Shown here one piece after another: positions 12,001 through 44,114 of a stretch of DNA of 64,000 bases; the stretch's first letter is position 1; the number at the start of each line of letters is the position of its first letter. The DNA is taken from positions 1,648,866 through 1,712,865 of the forward strand of contig JAPXFQ010002465.1 in assembly GCA_028564705.1 (NCBI GenBank), given 5' to 3'. A program made the position numbers and the translations under genes. The DNA is from Apricaphanius iberus (Eukaryota; Chordata; Actinopteri; Cyprinodontiformes; Aphaniidae). The notes under the pieces were generated by a model that worked only from the letters and a program-made list of their open reading frames with translations, ran no database searches and was not told the DNA's origin.

Positions 12001-13005
12001 TTAGCAGATGTTAGACAACAAGTCTTACAAAGCAAAGACCCATCTGCATAGAGCTGAGCTTCTGATCAATCTGGTCGTGTCTCCCAGCTGGCTGCTGCCA
12101 CGGACAGCGGTCCATGAAGCTGTAAGCACTGCAGCACGCTGGCTGGTGAGAGTCTAACCTGGACTTTGCTTCAGTATAAACTCTGTCACATCATTGCTAT
12201 TTTAGTCCTCTGGTCAGAAGTGAGCACCACAAATGACCAGGTTTTCCATAGCCAAAGCAGAAGTTGAGGACAGTTCAGCTGCATAGAAGACACACAAGAT
12301 GCTGCAATGTTTTTTTTTCCTTTGGAAACCTGTGGGCTTGATGTCCTGACAGTGATGGTGTTTTTACAGCAAACATAATAATTTATCATAAAAATAATTG
12401 ATCACAGTCCAAAGCTATTGAACAAACTGACTTTTGATAACACAACCGTAGGATGCAACCAGCCGATTCGGATGCACCTACTAGAAACTGAGAAGGCAGC
12501 GCCCAACAAATCACCTCCCCGATTACATCAATGGCCAAGATTATGAAACTTTTTAATTGTTAAATTATTAATTATTTGTTATTATTATTAAATATTTGCT
12601 GTTATGCATAGTGCAATTTAAAACAACCTCATTAAACATGTCAAATCTTTTTTTACATTTTAGATGCATATTAGAAACCTGTGACCTGTACTTTAAATGT
12701 GGTGTTATCATAGCTGTAAGCAGAAAACCATCACAGAACATCACATGAACAGAAATAAAGGCTCGAAAGTTGCTGCATGAGTGAGCCCAACTACTATCTC
12801 AAAATTATGCTGATCAAGCTGCATCTAAAAGAATGCGAGAGACAGGCTGTGAAGTGGAAACCCAAGCAAACATGGCCAACTAGAGAAGTGTTTCTTCATT
12901 TTATCAACATTTAAGGGATTATTTTATAGTTTATCAGGAAGAGTTTCTTTTACCCAAAAAATGCAGAAAAGATTGACAAGAGGCCTGTCCTTTTATTGGC
13001 AGGTC
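9011..13005. other. AT-rich intergenic DNA, no gene seen
   Basis: About 4 kb with only short frames of unremarkable composition. I saw no transposon end, tRNA-like box or exon with homology that I recognise. Confidence 0.5.
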
Positions 13006-13011
13006 GGTGTT

Positions 13012-13400
13012 TATGGAACGCCAAAGTGTTCAAAATTAAATAAATAAATACAACATTATGAAATAAATATCAGCATGAATAAATATTAAATAAAAATATA
13101 ATGTGACAATGGAATTATTTAAAACTGAATTCATTTCAAATGCAACGCCCATTTTTTAAAATATATATACATATATTCTTTTTGATTATACATTTGTATA
13201 ATATATATATATATATATATTTCACTGCAATTTACTTCATAATAATATAAATTATTTCAGGACATTTTTATTTAATTCCATCAGTTTTTATTCCAATCTC
13301 TTTTTTTTCCCACAGTCAGGTTTTATTTCATATAAGGTTGATGCTGATATTTCATAATGTTGTATTTATTTATTTAATTTTAACACTTTGGCGTTCCATA
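13012..13400. mobile_element. Palindromic MITE with long terminal inverted repeats
   Basis: Both ends carry inverted repeats of more than 55 bases, beginning TATGGAACGCCAAAGTG at 13012 and mirrored to 13400, with small indels. The element is flanked by GGTGTT at 13006-13011 and 13401-13406, an apparent 6-base target duplication. The centre holds an AT-rich region with a TA microsatellite (about 13199-13220). No coding capacity. The superfamily is not clear from a 6-base duplication. Confidence 0.75.
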
Positions 13401-13509
13401 GGTGTTGGCTTCAGTAGAAACTAAAATTAAATGAGCATTACGTACAGTAATGAGTTGACATTCTACACAAGTTAGATCAGGGTGTCAAATTGAGGAGAAC
13501 CCAATTAGA

Positions 13510-13880
13510 TTATTTATGCTGATTGCATTTTGGTGGAGGCAATGTCATGGTAAGCATCTGTATCTCCCTAAATGGAATAACAAAGTTTTCTATTTATGGA
13601 GACATTATCAAGATTTGTATCTGCAACAAGCGGTAGCCACATATTTCCACAGTCTGGGACCAAACTGTCCTCCAAGAAGACAATGGTCTCTCCCACAGAT
13701 GGGGGTTTATCAGAGAACATTCTTTATAAAATGGGAATGGAGAGGACTGGAAAAGCCTTGCTTGCAGTCTTGACAGGTGGGATCATCTTGGGGATGCTGT
13801 TCATGCCAGTGAGGACAACGTCCCAGGTTTCTGTGGTTCCGGGCAGTTCTATTCACTACAGAGACTCCTGTTCTTCAAAC
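13510..13880 (+). pseudogene. Tc1-type transposase relic
   Basis: Across shifted frames the plus strand retains the transposase stretch around the second and third catalytic acidic residues. There is a histidine/tryptophan-type segment after an aspartate-asparagine pair (13670-13710), then a methionine/glutamate-rich segment. It then becomes WDQLGRAV-like DNA (about 13780-13820). Many substitutions and no inverted repeats nearby, so this is an old dead fragment. Confidence 0.5.
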
Positions 13881-15014
13881 TCCATCCATTTGAATGAACA
13901 TAACTTCAAAGTCACTAGTAGAATAAGCTGTTTGGTATTAGCAGAGAAGATTTGGCAAGTTTCTTTACATACTGTATATGGCACCATGTAAGGGGAAATA
14001 AACCCATTTTCTTACAGCTTCAGAAACAATTAACCAAACACAAATGTCCTGACTTTTTAAGTTTTTTGCATTGTTTAAGGGATTCTTGGTTCAGTCACAA
14101 GACTCCAACAAAAGGACCATAGTGTAGAATATAGATGTGGCAGCAATTATTTAGCATTTTCAATAAATTGCTAAGTAACTGTGTGTGAATAAAAGGGGTG
14201 CGGAGCTGTTGAGGGTAAACGTAATATAGGCAGAAGAGTTGAAGTACCTGGGGTCAATTATCCTAAGTAAGATGCTAGAGAGTTAAATAACAATGCAGGT
14301 AGTGTGGTGCGGATAGAGATGGGTATCAGTGGTGGTTTGTGACACAAAAAACGTGTCTAGAGACAAAGGTCTATTTACCCTCAGTGAATGTTCACAATGT
14401 AGTGAAGGAGACAGATGATCCACTGTGGTGTTTCCTAAACAGCCAAGTCCAGTGTTGCCATGAAAACATTGCTTTTATACCTTCCAATTACTGGAAGCTC
14501 ATGAATTTTTAAAAATGTTTATTTCAAATCTGCCAATCATGCCTGTATATCCTGTCTATATTCAGGCTAAACATAAACATTAAAGTAGAAATGTATCTGC
14601 TTCCATATTCCACGGTTAAATAAGTGAGAAAAAGACCTTTTGTAACCAGCCCAGTATTTCCCTTAATCTGGCAGCAGTCCATTTACTTTAGTTTTAGCTT
14701 TAGCTTAGCATAAACCAGCGTAGGTGAATTGGAAGTAGTAGCATTCTAGTAGTTCGTGTTCACTTACATTGGTTACATTAGTTTTGTTCTAATTTATCTA
14801 ACTCTGGGGAATATGGAAACATACACATTTCTACTTAAGGGGGTATATCCCTTTAAGCTTGGGTTAGCCTGTTAGATTGAGCCCTCAACTATTTAAATAT
14901 GTTTCGACATCAGTATACATCTTCATGACAAATATATTTCACAGTTCACTTTGTGAGCATAGTAACATGTTTCACTGGAAGGGAACAGCTTTTTTTATGT
15001 CTTTTCAACAAACA
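13881..15014. other. 3' flank of abcg4, no other feature
   Basis: AT-rich. On the minus strand an ATTAAA polyadenylation-type signal lies at 15015-15020, about 280 bases past the abcg4 stop, so some of this may lie just beyond its 3' UTR. No repeat family recognised. Confidence 0.4.
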
Positions 15015-15299
15015 TTTAATAGATGAACTTTGTGGGTGAAAGTGGCTCAGTCTGACTGTTGATGTATCTTTGTGGACTCAACAGTTTAAAGTTTAGACGA
15101 GGTAAAACAGAGAAAGCGGATTTGTTTGATGGCCTTTCTGAACTGTCACTCCAATTGTTGCTTACCAGGAAACCAGAATTTGTGTTCTTTCCATTTAGCA
15201 GCAATCAGAGAAAATTGAGTAGGCAAACTTCCCAGGATTATAAAATGATATCTTGTACTCTGAGCTCAAGAACCAGTCTATTGAAAAGGACAGGAAAAA

Positions 15300-37189
<21,890 letters not shown>

Positions 37190-37213
37190 ATCAGCTCCTT
37201 GCCTATTGGAGAG

Positions 37214-38584
37214 CTGTGAAGATTAAAAACAGGTCCATCATTATTTATTTTATTATATTGTAATTTACACGTGTGGATTTGGGATCGAGCCAACCTAATG
37301 TTGCTCTTTAACAATACTAATTTATGTCTTGGATCGAGGAGGCTATGGATCTATCCACCACATTAAAATCTATGCCGCATTTAGAATGGTTTTACTCTAG
37401 AAGTTAGGTTCGTAGCTCAGAATTGATGCATATGCAAAGAATACACACACAATTCTCATTTTTTGTGTATAAAACATGTTTCATTTTAGCCTAGGGATGG
37501 TTGCTAGGTTATGTGATTAAATTTAACCATACAGAGTGTTTGTCAAGGAAGCCCCCTATCTGACTGCTGCAGTGGAACAGTTGCTGCTTAGCAAAAGCTT
37601 ACACTCAGATATTTTAGATAACACAATTTTAGATGCACATTATATAAAGAGTAATACCCTTTTTTTTCCTTGTCAAAAAATCAAACCCCACTTTTACTGT
37701 TTTTCACCCCTCTGCTTTGGTTGCCAAAGTTGATTTTTATTTGAAAATGCCAAAAAATGTCAAAAAAAATTTAAAAACAGAATTATCTAAAACTTTCTTC
37801 AAATTCAGAATTTTATAGGTCTGTATGATATGCTGAAAAATTAAATTTCATATTTGTTTTTCATATCAAATCCAATTGCCAATTTTAATAGGTTGATTTT
37901 GTGCCTGTGTTTTCTGAAAAGGAAGTGAGAAAAACATTTTCAAAAGCTTTTATTTTAACCATCCCATCCTAGAGCTGACCTGAATTCAAAGTTCAACTAG
38001 AGGCAAGGCAAGGCAATTTTATTTATATAGCACACTGAGAAGTACATTTCACACTAACACTTGATCATTTCTAGGAAACAGAACCTTTTTCCCTCCTGAA
38101 CAGTAGGAAGAAAGGGCAGTCCCTGTTTAGTGTGGTTTTGTTTTTAATGTAAATGTTTGAAAACATAAATGTGACACCTTTAGGCAGCTGGAAATTGTAC
38201 ACCAAAATGACCCAGACTTGTAAAAGCCTAGTGTTCTCTTTCTAAATGCTTTGGTGATCTCTGGTTGATTTCACAATTTTTTCACAGAGTTAATTCAGCT
38301 TTTGTAAAGTTTCACACACTTAAAAAGCCACTATGTAAAAAAGGGAGTTTCCTAAATTATTACAAGGCATAATAATCTTACTTTGTAAAATAATACATCA
38401 TCCTCCAATACTAAGATTATGTCAAATGATCTCCTTGACAGATAAACAAATTGTGTGATGTTTTTATTATTCTGTCCAAGGTGCCAGCTGTGGATAGGCA
38501 CTGACCCTCATGACCCTTCCAATACCCAGCAGAGATGGAACAGGACGGATATTGTCTCCTAGCATCCACAGTTAAGCACAAATC
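37214..38584. other. Upstream region of abcg4; SINE-tail fragment
   Basis: No exon or convincing promoter is visible. At about 37997-38060 GGCAAGGCAAGGCAATTTTATTTATATAGCAC is recognisable in pieces (GGCAATTTTATTTATATAGC) as a fish LINE/SINE 3' end on the minus strand. The remainder is AT-rich. Confidence 0.4.
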
Positions 38585-38812
38585 CATCCATCCATCCATC
38601 CATCTTCCACAGATTCACACTCAAGAGCAATTTTGCGAGGTCATGTAACATAACATGGCCTGCATAATTGGAGAAAACCGGAGTACCCAGAAACACCATA
38701 AATGCACGGAGAGAACTTAAAAACTCCATGTAGAAATCCCTGGCTGCGATTTCAATCCACAACTTTTTTCAGCAAGACCACAAAACTAACAACTGTGCCA
38801 CCGAGCAGCCCA
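38585..38812 (-). repeat. GATG-tailed, tRNA-headed SINE-like repeat
   Basis: The most complete order of parts for this family here. On the minus strand a head GCTCGGTGGCACAGTTGTTAG leads to GGATTGAAATCGC (box B-like). The conserved body follows and ends in a GATG tail (plus-strand CATC repeats 38583-38603). Confidence 0.7.
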
Positions 38813-39344
38813 ACAAAAAACGTGTTGTCAGGCTAGAAGAAAATAACCTGTGACTTTGTTAGACAAACCCTTGCTTTGTTGCCTCGGTTGGGCCTATCTC
38901 TGTTTTTCCAATAAAGTTAGAGAACAATTTATAATTTTTCTGGCATTTTAAGGTACTCACACTGTTCACAGGTTTATGCAAAGTTCTAACAGTATCCCGA
39001 TGTGAAAACCACCTGGGAAGTTTCCAAACCATTGATCCAAAATTCCAATTTAGATTCTCAAGTGCTTTTGTTTTATTTGTCTTTGCAAGACTGGTGCTCC
39101 ACCAAGCTAGAAAAAAACACGAGTCAGCACTAAGATCTTTCTGAATCATTGGGTGAAGTTGGTCTTAAAGAGAGTTTAAGTGATTTTCCTCACTCTTTGG
39201 TAATGACAGTGGTTCTTTCTGCAGATGTTCTGTCCTTGTTTGTCTTGGAGAGAAGTGGCTTTTTCTGCAGTTTTAAACGTCCGATCTATCATCCAAAAAT
39301 CTCTGCTAAGCTATGTGTTTCAGAACACAAGGGACTACTATCCC
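38813..39344. other. No feature seen
   Basis: AT-rich DNA with only short frames. Confidence 0.45.
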
Positions 39345-39349
39345 TCTAG

Positions 39350-39435
39350 ATCACACATGTCAAACTCAAGGACCGGGGGCCAAATCTGGCCCTCCATGGT
39401 CATTTATGTGGCCCTGTAAACTCTAGAGAACCCTA
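39350..39435. mobile_element. hAT-like terminus fragment
   Basis: CACATGTCAAACTCAAGGAC followed by GGGGGCCAAATCTGGCCC is the widely dispersed vertebrate hAT-type end. The partner end was not found. Confidence 0.5.
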
Positions 39436-39476
39436 TAGATTGAAAATTTAAGTTCCATTTTTGTGCACCCAATACA

Positions 39477-39539
39477 AGCTAAGGCATCAGGTTACCAATT
39501 ATCTAGAGTCTAGATATTTGTTAACCTGATGCCTTAGCT
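39477..39539. repeat. 63-base palindrome (hairpin former)
   Basis: Arms AGCTAAGGCATCAGGTTA (39477-39494) and its exact complement (39522-39539) share one centre with an inner palindrome ATCTAGA-G-TCTAGAT (39501-39515). Four of the six intervening pairs also match. The centre is 39508. Confidence 0.85.
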
Positions 39540-39879
39540 GAATCTTATCTAGGAGATATTCCTCTTTCTTCACAAGTGTTGAACCTCTTTCTTTAAGTTC
39601 TTAAAAATTCGAGGAACGTTTATATGGATTCAGTATTTTTTTGCTTTTTCTCTGGTTATCTTTTATAGGTATTAAATTAATTTTTAAAATAAAACTTCAT
39701 GAGTGACAAAGAGGAAAAACACAAGGGTGTAAATATGCTTCCACAACATTCTATTCTTGCAAATCTGCACAAAAACAAGACTGACTGCTTTGATACAAAC
39801 TGAGTACTTGTAATGATTACAGAAAGGTAGAGTCTGGTGTTCTTTTCCTAAACCTTCCCGATTATCTCCTCCAAGGGGC

Positions 39880-40545
39880 CTACCTGAGACCAGGATCTGT
39901 CGAGGGCGGAGCTGTCTTGTGTAGCTCCACACACCTGCAGCTTGTTGAGCCTCATTATTGGATATATAAAAGGAGATGGTCTTCAGACCTTTGACCCCTG
40001 AGTCCTTTGTCTCTGTGGTACCCTCTAGTCTGCCGGTTTTCCCAGGAAACTCTTAGAAAAATCTCCTTGTGAACTTACCTGTACTCCTTATAAGGTTCCT
40101 CCTGGAGACAACTCCTCGCCATCTGTCACCCAGATTCTCTGTAAGCTCTGGTTCTCAGTCCATGTCTAGAAGCCTTTAAGCTCCTTTTTCCTCCATGTCC
40201 ACGCCCCAAGCTCTGCCTGTCTGCTATCCGTCCTCCATCTCTGGTTTCTCCATTGCCTTTACCCCTGAATCTCCCCAGGACGTTCTTGCAGACTTCCTGT
40301 ATTCGTACCTCTCTCGGACATCCACTCAACCACTTGGAAGTAATCCTCACCTGAGTACAATCAATCCATCCTTCATATCAAGATTCATTATTCACCTCTA
40401 GACTTTCCTCTTATAGTTCTGGTCCTCTCAACTCCTGTGGTCAGTATTCCTCGATCCTGTGATCATCTACAGGTCATGTTTTCAATAAAATTATTTCATT
40501 TTATAATTGATCTGGCTTGTAGTGTTCTTTATGTGGGTCAGAAAG
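39880..40545 (+). mobile_element. Probable solo LTR or LTR fragment
   Basis: The stretch has a TATA box (TATATAAA, 39963-39970) and a polyadenylation signal (AATAAA, 40484-40489), with a long C/T-rich leader between, the layout of U3-R-U5. Exact ends and a target duplication were not resolved. The frames inside are not protein-like. Confidence 0.45.
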
Positions 40546-41204
40546 CGTATTGAAATAAGGACAGAGAAATTTTCAGAACTGCCAGTACTCTAACTTTAAA
40601 ACTGTAAACCTTTAATTTGTTTCTTTAATGAGTTCTAAACATATCCTCTCATGTAATCTACAACAGATGCAATTTATGGCAATAAATCTCAAAGATGTTG
40701 AAAGGACATAAAGCTTTAGAAATATGTGGCCTCCTCTGTGATCATTGAAACATTCATATGTATAATCTACATTCTTCTGTAAGTGCCACTGTAAAAAAAT
40801 GGTTCCCAAGTGTTTGGTGGTACAGAAATTTGTTCTTTTTGAGACAGAAGTCTCCTTTGACAATTCATGGGGCTCTTAATCCCCAAGGAGATTAAAATCG
40901 ACGTTCTTTTTTACCCTTAATCTGCTTGGAGAAGGGAGGCCTGAAGAAACCATCTTGGGAAAAAATCTGCACACTTGGGTACACCACCAAGCACCAAGCC
41001 AACCTCTGGGAAATGACTGATCTTACACTTGAACTGTGACTCGATGTACGAAAAGGATTAAGAATTGCTCCCTATTGGGGTTGACTAGAATATTCTAAGA
41101 ACAAAAGCTCAGTTTAAGACTTTATGTTGTAAGAATATTTAACACAATTATACCCACAGTGTCATTTGTTCTCTCAAAGCTTCATACAAAATATATTTCC
41201 ACAG
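40546..41204. other. No feature seen
   Basis: AT-rich. An 83-codon minus-strand frame (40612-40863) has no recognisable domain. Confidence 0.4.
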
Positions 41205-41852
41205 TTTTTGAATTGAATTGAATAATCCTTTATTGTCCCACGAGGGGAAATTCAGTTTTATAGTACAACCTGTCCAAGATCATTACAAACAAACAGACAA
41301 TCAACAAACAGATCCAGGTCACTGTTGGGCAGTGCAGCCGCTTCTGGGCGGCGCTCCCATGTATACAGACTGAAAGAGTTACACATCAGGAGGAGGAGGG
41401 GGGGGTTTCACGGTGGCGGGGAAAAAAACGCTCAACTGTATTTTGGGTCCTTATACGGACTCACAACACAGGTAATAGAAAAAAAAAACACACCAAAAAC
41501 ATAGAGAAGCACATATTTCAAAATTCACAATGATGACATGAAGGACGTTAGGCGGGTTCAGGAGCCCCTGGTCGACAATCTGCATGCAGCGCTCAACTCT
41601 AAGCGCGCAGCTAGACCTGCTCCCCGGGGGGGGGCAGGAGAGCTTGGGAGACAGCGAGACATTGTGTGTATGAGTGTCTGTCTGATCCATGTGAGTGTGT
41701 GTGTCAGTTTTTGCACTTGTGTGGGTTGGAGGATACTCTGTTTACATTTTTCTTCACAGGCATTGATAATGGACCAAGTTGCCTGTGCTCGAGCTCACCA
41801 AGCGTGAGGTTCTGAGTTCCATCAGCACGAATCCGAGCTTCAGACTGCTCCT

Positions 41853-42074
41853 TCAGCCTTCCAGAATCGCTTCCAGAATTGTCTCCAATTTGGGTATATG
41901 TTGCTCCATTTTGCGGCAGATCCAGTACATGCCCATTCCAATAAGCAGGAACCCTATCCACATAAATCCAAATAGCCAGATATCTTCCATACAACCCGGA
42001 TGCCCTTTTCCAGTGCTTTGTAGAGTTGAGTAGATTTTATCAATAGCATTCAGAGACCAGCTGACCTTTTCCAT
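41853..42074 (-). CDS. Hypothetical single-pass membrane mini-protein, downstream ORF
   Basis: 73 codons starting MEKVSWSLNAIDK. A GHPGCMED segment leads into one transmembrane span (WLFGFMWIGFLLIGMGMYWIC), then a charged helix-like tail RKMEQHIPKLETILEAI. After its stop, an adjacent frame (down to 41704) continues with charged, helix-like sequence (RLKEQSEARIRADG), which suggests a longer original protein broken by a frameshift. Function unknown. Confidence 0.35.
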   Translation of the reverse strand: MEKVSWSLNAIDKIYSTLQSTGKGHPGCMEDIWLFGFMWIGFLLIGMGMYWICRKMEQHIPKLETILEAILEG

Positions 42075-42077
42075 CTT

Positions 42078-42263
42078 TCACTTATTCAGTTTTGGTTCGG
42101 AGAAAAATGCAAAAAGACACTCCAGATAGAGGCACAGGACATAGAGCAGTGGGATAAGACACAGGAGGAGGAGGAAGAGAAAAAAGTGTGCATCCTCGCT
42201 GAGAGCCATAAGAGTATTCATACAGTACCTTAAGAAAATTTCAAACACCTTGAACCTTTTCAA
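42078..42263 (-). CDS. Hypothetical membrane mini-protein, upstream ORF
   Basis: 61 codons. A later in-frame methionine gives MALSEDAHFF followed by one long, very hydrophobic Leu-rich segment (about residues 28-52) and a short EPKLNK tail. It ends in TGA three bases before the next ORF's ATG. I do not recognise it. It may be a chance hydrophobic frame, but its tight spacing to another membrane ORF is notable. Confidence 0.25.
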   Translation of the reverse strand: MKRFKVFEIFLRYCMNTLMALSEDAHFFLFLLLLCLIPLLYVLCLYLECLFAFFSEPKLNK

Positions 42264-43164
42264 TTGTCATCATATTATAACTGCAATCTGTAATGTATTT
42301 TATTTGTTGCAGCAGGCGAACACTGATTAAAATATTTTTGTTTCCAAAATGTTTTACAAAAAGACAATCTGAAAAGGCCGGTAAAAACATTCTCTAAGAT
42401 GATGCATTGTAGAACCATCTTTTTGCTACATTTACATTTTCAAGTTTTTCGAGGGTCTCTGGAACATTATATTTGTGCCCATTCTTCTTAGTAAAAAGCT
42501 AGTAAAACGTTTTCTGTGATGCAGAGCTTTCTGCATGTTGTCCAGGAAGATTCTTTGTTCTACAGGATTGCTACAGGACTTGTCCTGGCTTGTTACAATG
42601 GTTGTTTTGTTTTTGCCAGTTTTCCCTAAAGATCCTATTTGTGGCCTTTTACGTGAAAAACCAAAAAGAAAAACTGTTTCATTTCATCGTTGTGGATGGA
42701 GATGCTGTAGCCAGGAAGGTCTGTATAATTCTGAAGAAGCTCTCACTGATTCTGGGCAGCAGAGACGATATTCCACAGTAACATGTCCTGGATGAGCGTC
42801 AGTGGTTACCAAGCTCTGCTAATCCACCTCATTTGCTGTTGCTGCTTCTTTTTAATTCTCAGTTTGGACACTTTGTCAGAAAGCTGGACAGAGAGATGTT
42901 GGAGTAGGGGATATTATCTCTTATCTTTATGATGGATGAAGCAGATGGTTTGAATTTCCTCCTTCTCTCTCTGCTCTTTAGTTAGAAAAAGTAATGCTTC
43001 AACAAAAAAAGTGAACTTATGTCTGTAAAAAAAATAAAAAATCAGAACTGATGTAACAGAGCTACTCCAACATGATGCAACGATGAGCAGCCCAATTACA
43101 GAGAAAAAACAAACACCAAAAAAGATAGGTGCGAGTGAGAGAGGATGGTTTGCTGCTGTGGTTT
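42264..43164. other. No supported feature
   Basis: Overlapping frames of 86 and 63 codons at 42535-42795 lack recognised domains. Otherwise AT-rich. Confidence 0.4.
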
Positions 43165-43854
43165 AGAGCATGGATACCCGACCCGGACCCGACGGGACCC
43201 GATGGGTCGAGCTGGGTTCGGTCAGATCAGAGGAGGGAGGGTGTCAGGATCCACTCTGTCTCCCTGTGTCTAATTGTTTCCAGGTGTTCTTAGTTCTGTT
43301 GATTTCTCCCCTGTGTATATATGTTCCCTGCTCCCCTAGTGTCATCACAGTGTCGTTGTTGTGTCTCACTAGTGTTACTAGTGTCCTGGAGTCGTGTCTG
43401 TACTCAAGTGTCCTGCTTCTGTACCTCGTGCTTTGGTTTCCTGACCAGCCTTAAAAAGTGATTTGATTTAATCCTGTCGCCTTCTGAGTGTGCATCCTAC
43501 CCACATCATGACAGAGGGCGAAAACCTCCACCTCCATGCAGGCTCTAAGAAAGCAGCCACACCCGCCCCCGAGGTCTCTTACACAGGAGCAGGAGATTAA
43601 AAGAAGTTAAAATAGAAAATAAACAGGAACTAATATAAATAGGAGGATAAAAAAAAACAAAAAAAAAATGAAATAGAAAAAAATGATAAACATAGGCTAT
43701 AGTACAACAATGATAACATTCTGGTTAAATAAACCTAAGTGCAGCTTTTGTGATTGAAATAAATCTAAAATATTACCCCAAATCTGTCTTCCAGTGTGCG
43801 GATATAAAAATCTTAATGCCTGTCGGGTTCGGGTCGATTTTGGATACTGCTCTG
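43165..43854. mobile_element. hAT-like non-autonomous element, split by a solo LTR
   Basis: The left end AGAGCATGGATACCCGACCC and the right end (minus strand AGAGCAGTATCC, then CGACCCGAACCCGACAGG) are imperfect inverted repeats rich in CCCGAC. No transposase. A matching 8-base flank was not found, so the edges are approximate. Confidence 0.5.
43242..43513. mobile_element. Solo LTR (272 bp) with 5-base target duplication
   Basis: Starts TGTCAGGATCC and ends CATCATGACA, the TG...CA rule with a short inverted end. It is flanked by GAGGG at 43237-43241 and 43514-43518. An internal TATATA lies near 43314. No internal retroelement sequence remains, so it arose by LTR-LTR recombination. Probably Ty3/Gypsy-type. 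Confidence 0.85.
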
Positions 43855-44114
43855 ACCAATCAACACTCTACTCCACCGAGGCTCTGCAAGGATCTGAACG
43901 TTGACTTGCAAACGAAGTGAGACACACTTTCACACAGTGTTAACCAGTTTAGGATGCACCAGAGCTAGGATTCACTTTTTCTCCTTCCCAGGAATAAAAA
44001 AACCTGAGGAAACCATTCCCGCTCCATTCGAAAGCAGAAAAAAACAGATCTGGTGTGAAGATGACCTAGGTATTCTTTCTGCTGCTGTGTATTAGTATTT
44101 CGTTTCTCCTTAGC

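Larger units (their letters stand above)
41205..42263 (-). repeat. Dispersed repeat with LINE-type 3' tail and two membrane mini-ORFs
   Basis: Read on the minus strand the unit ends in a GGGACAATAAAGGATTATTC-type tail with GAATTGAATT repeats (plus-strand 41208-41240), which is usual for fish L2/Rex1-type retroposons. The part before it is a GC-rich untranslated stretch. Two short adjacent ORFs occupy the 5' part and are listed separately. Confidence 0.5.

Noticed and set aside
13596..13991. 131-codon plus-strand frame as a gene
   Set aside because: It overlaps a degraded Tc1 transposase in another frame and has no protein-like features after the overlap.
42535..42795. 86-codon plus-strand frame with hydrophobic start
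   Set aside because: Two overlapping frames of similar length, no recognised domain and no conserved context; treated as chance.
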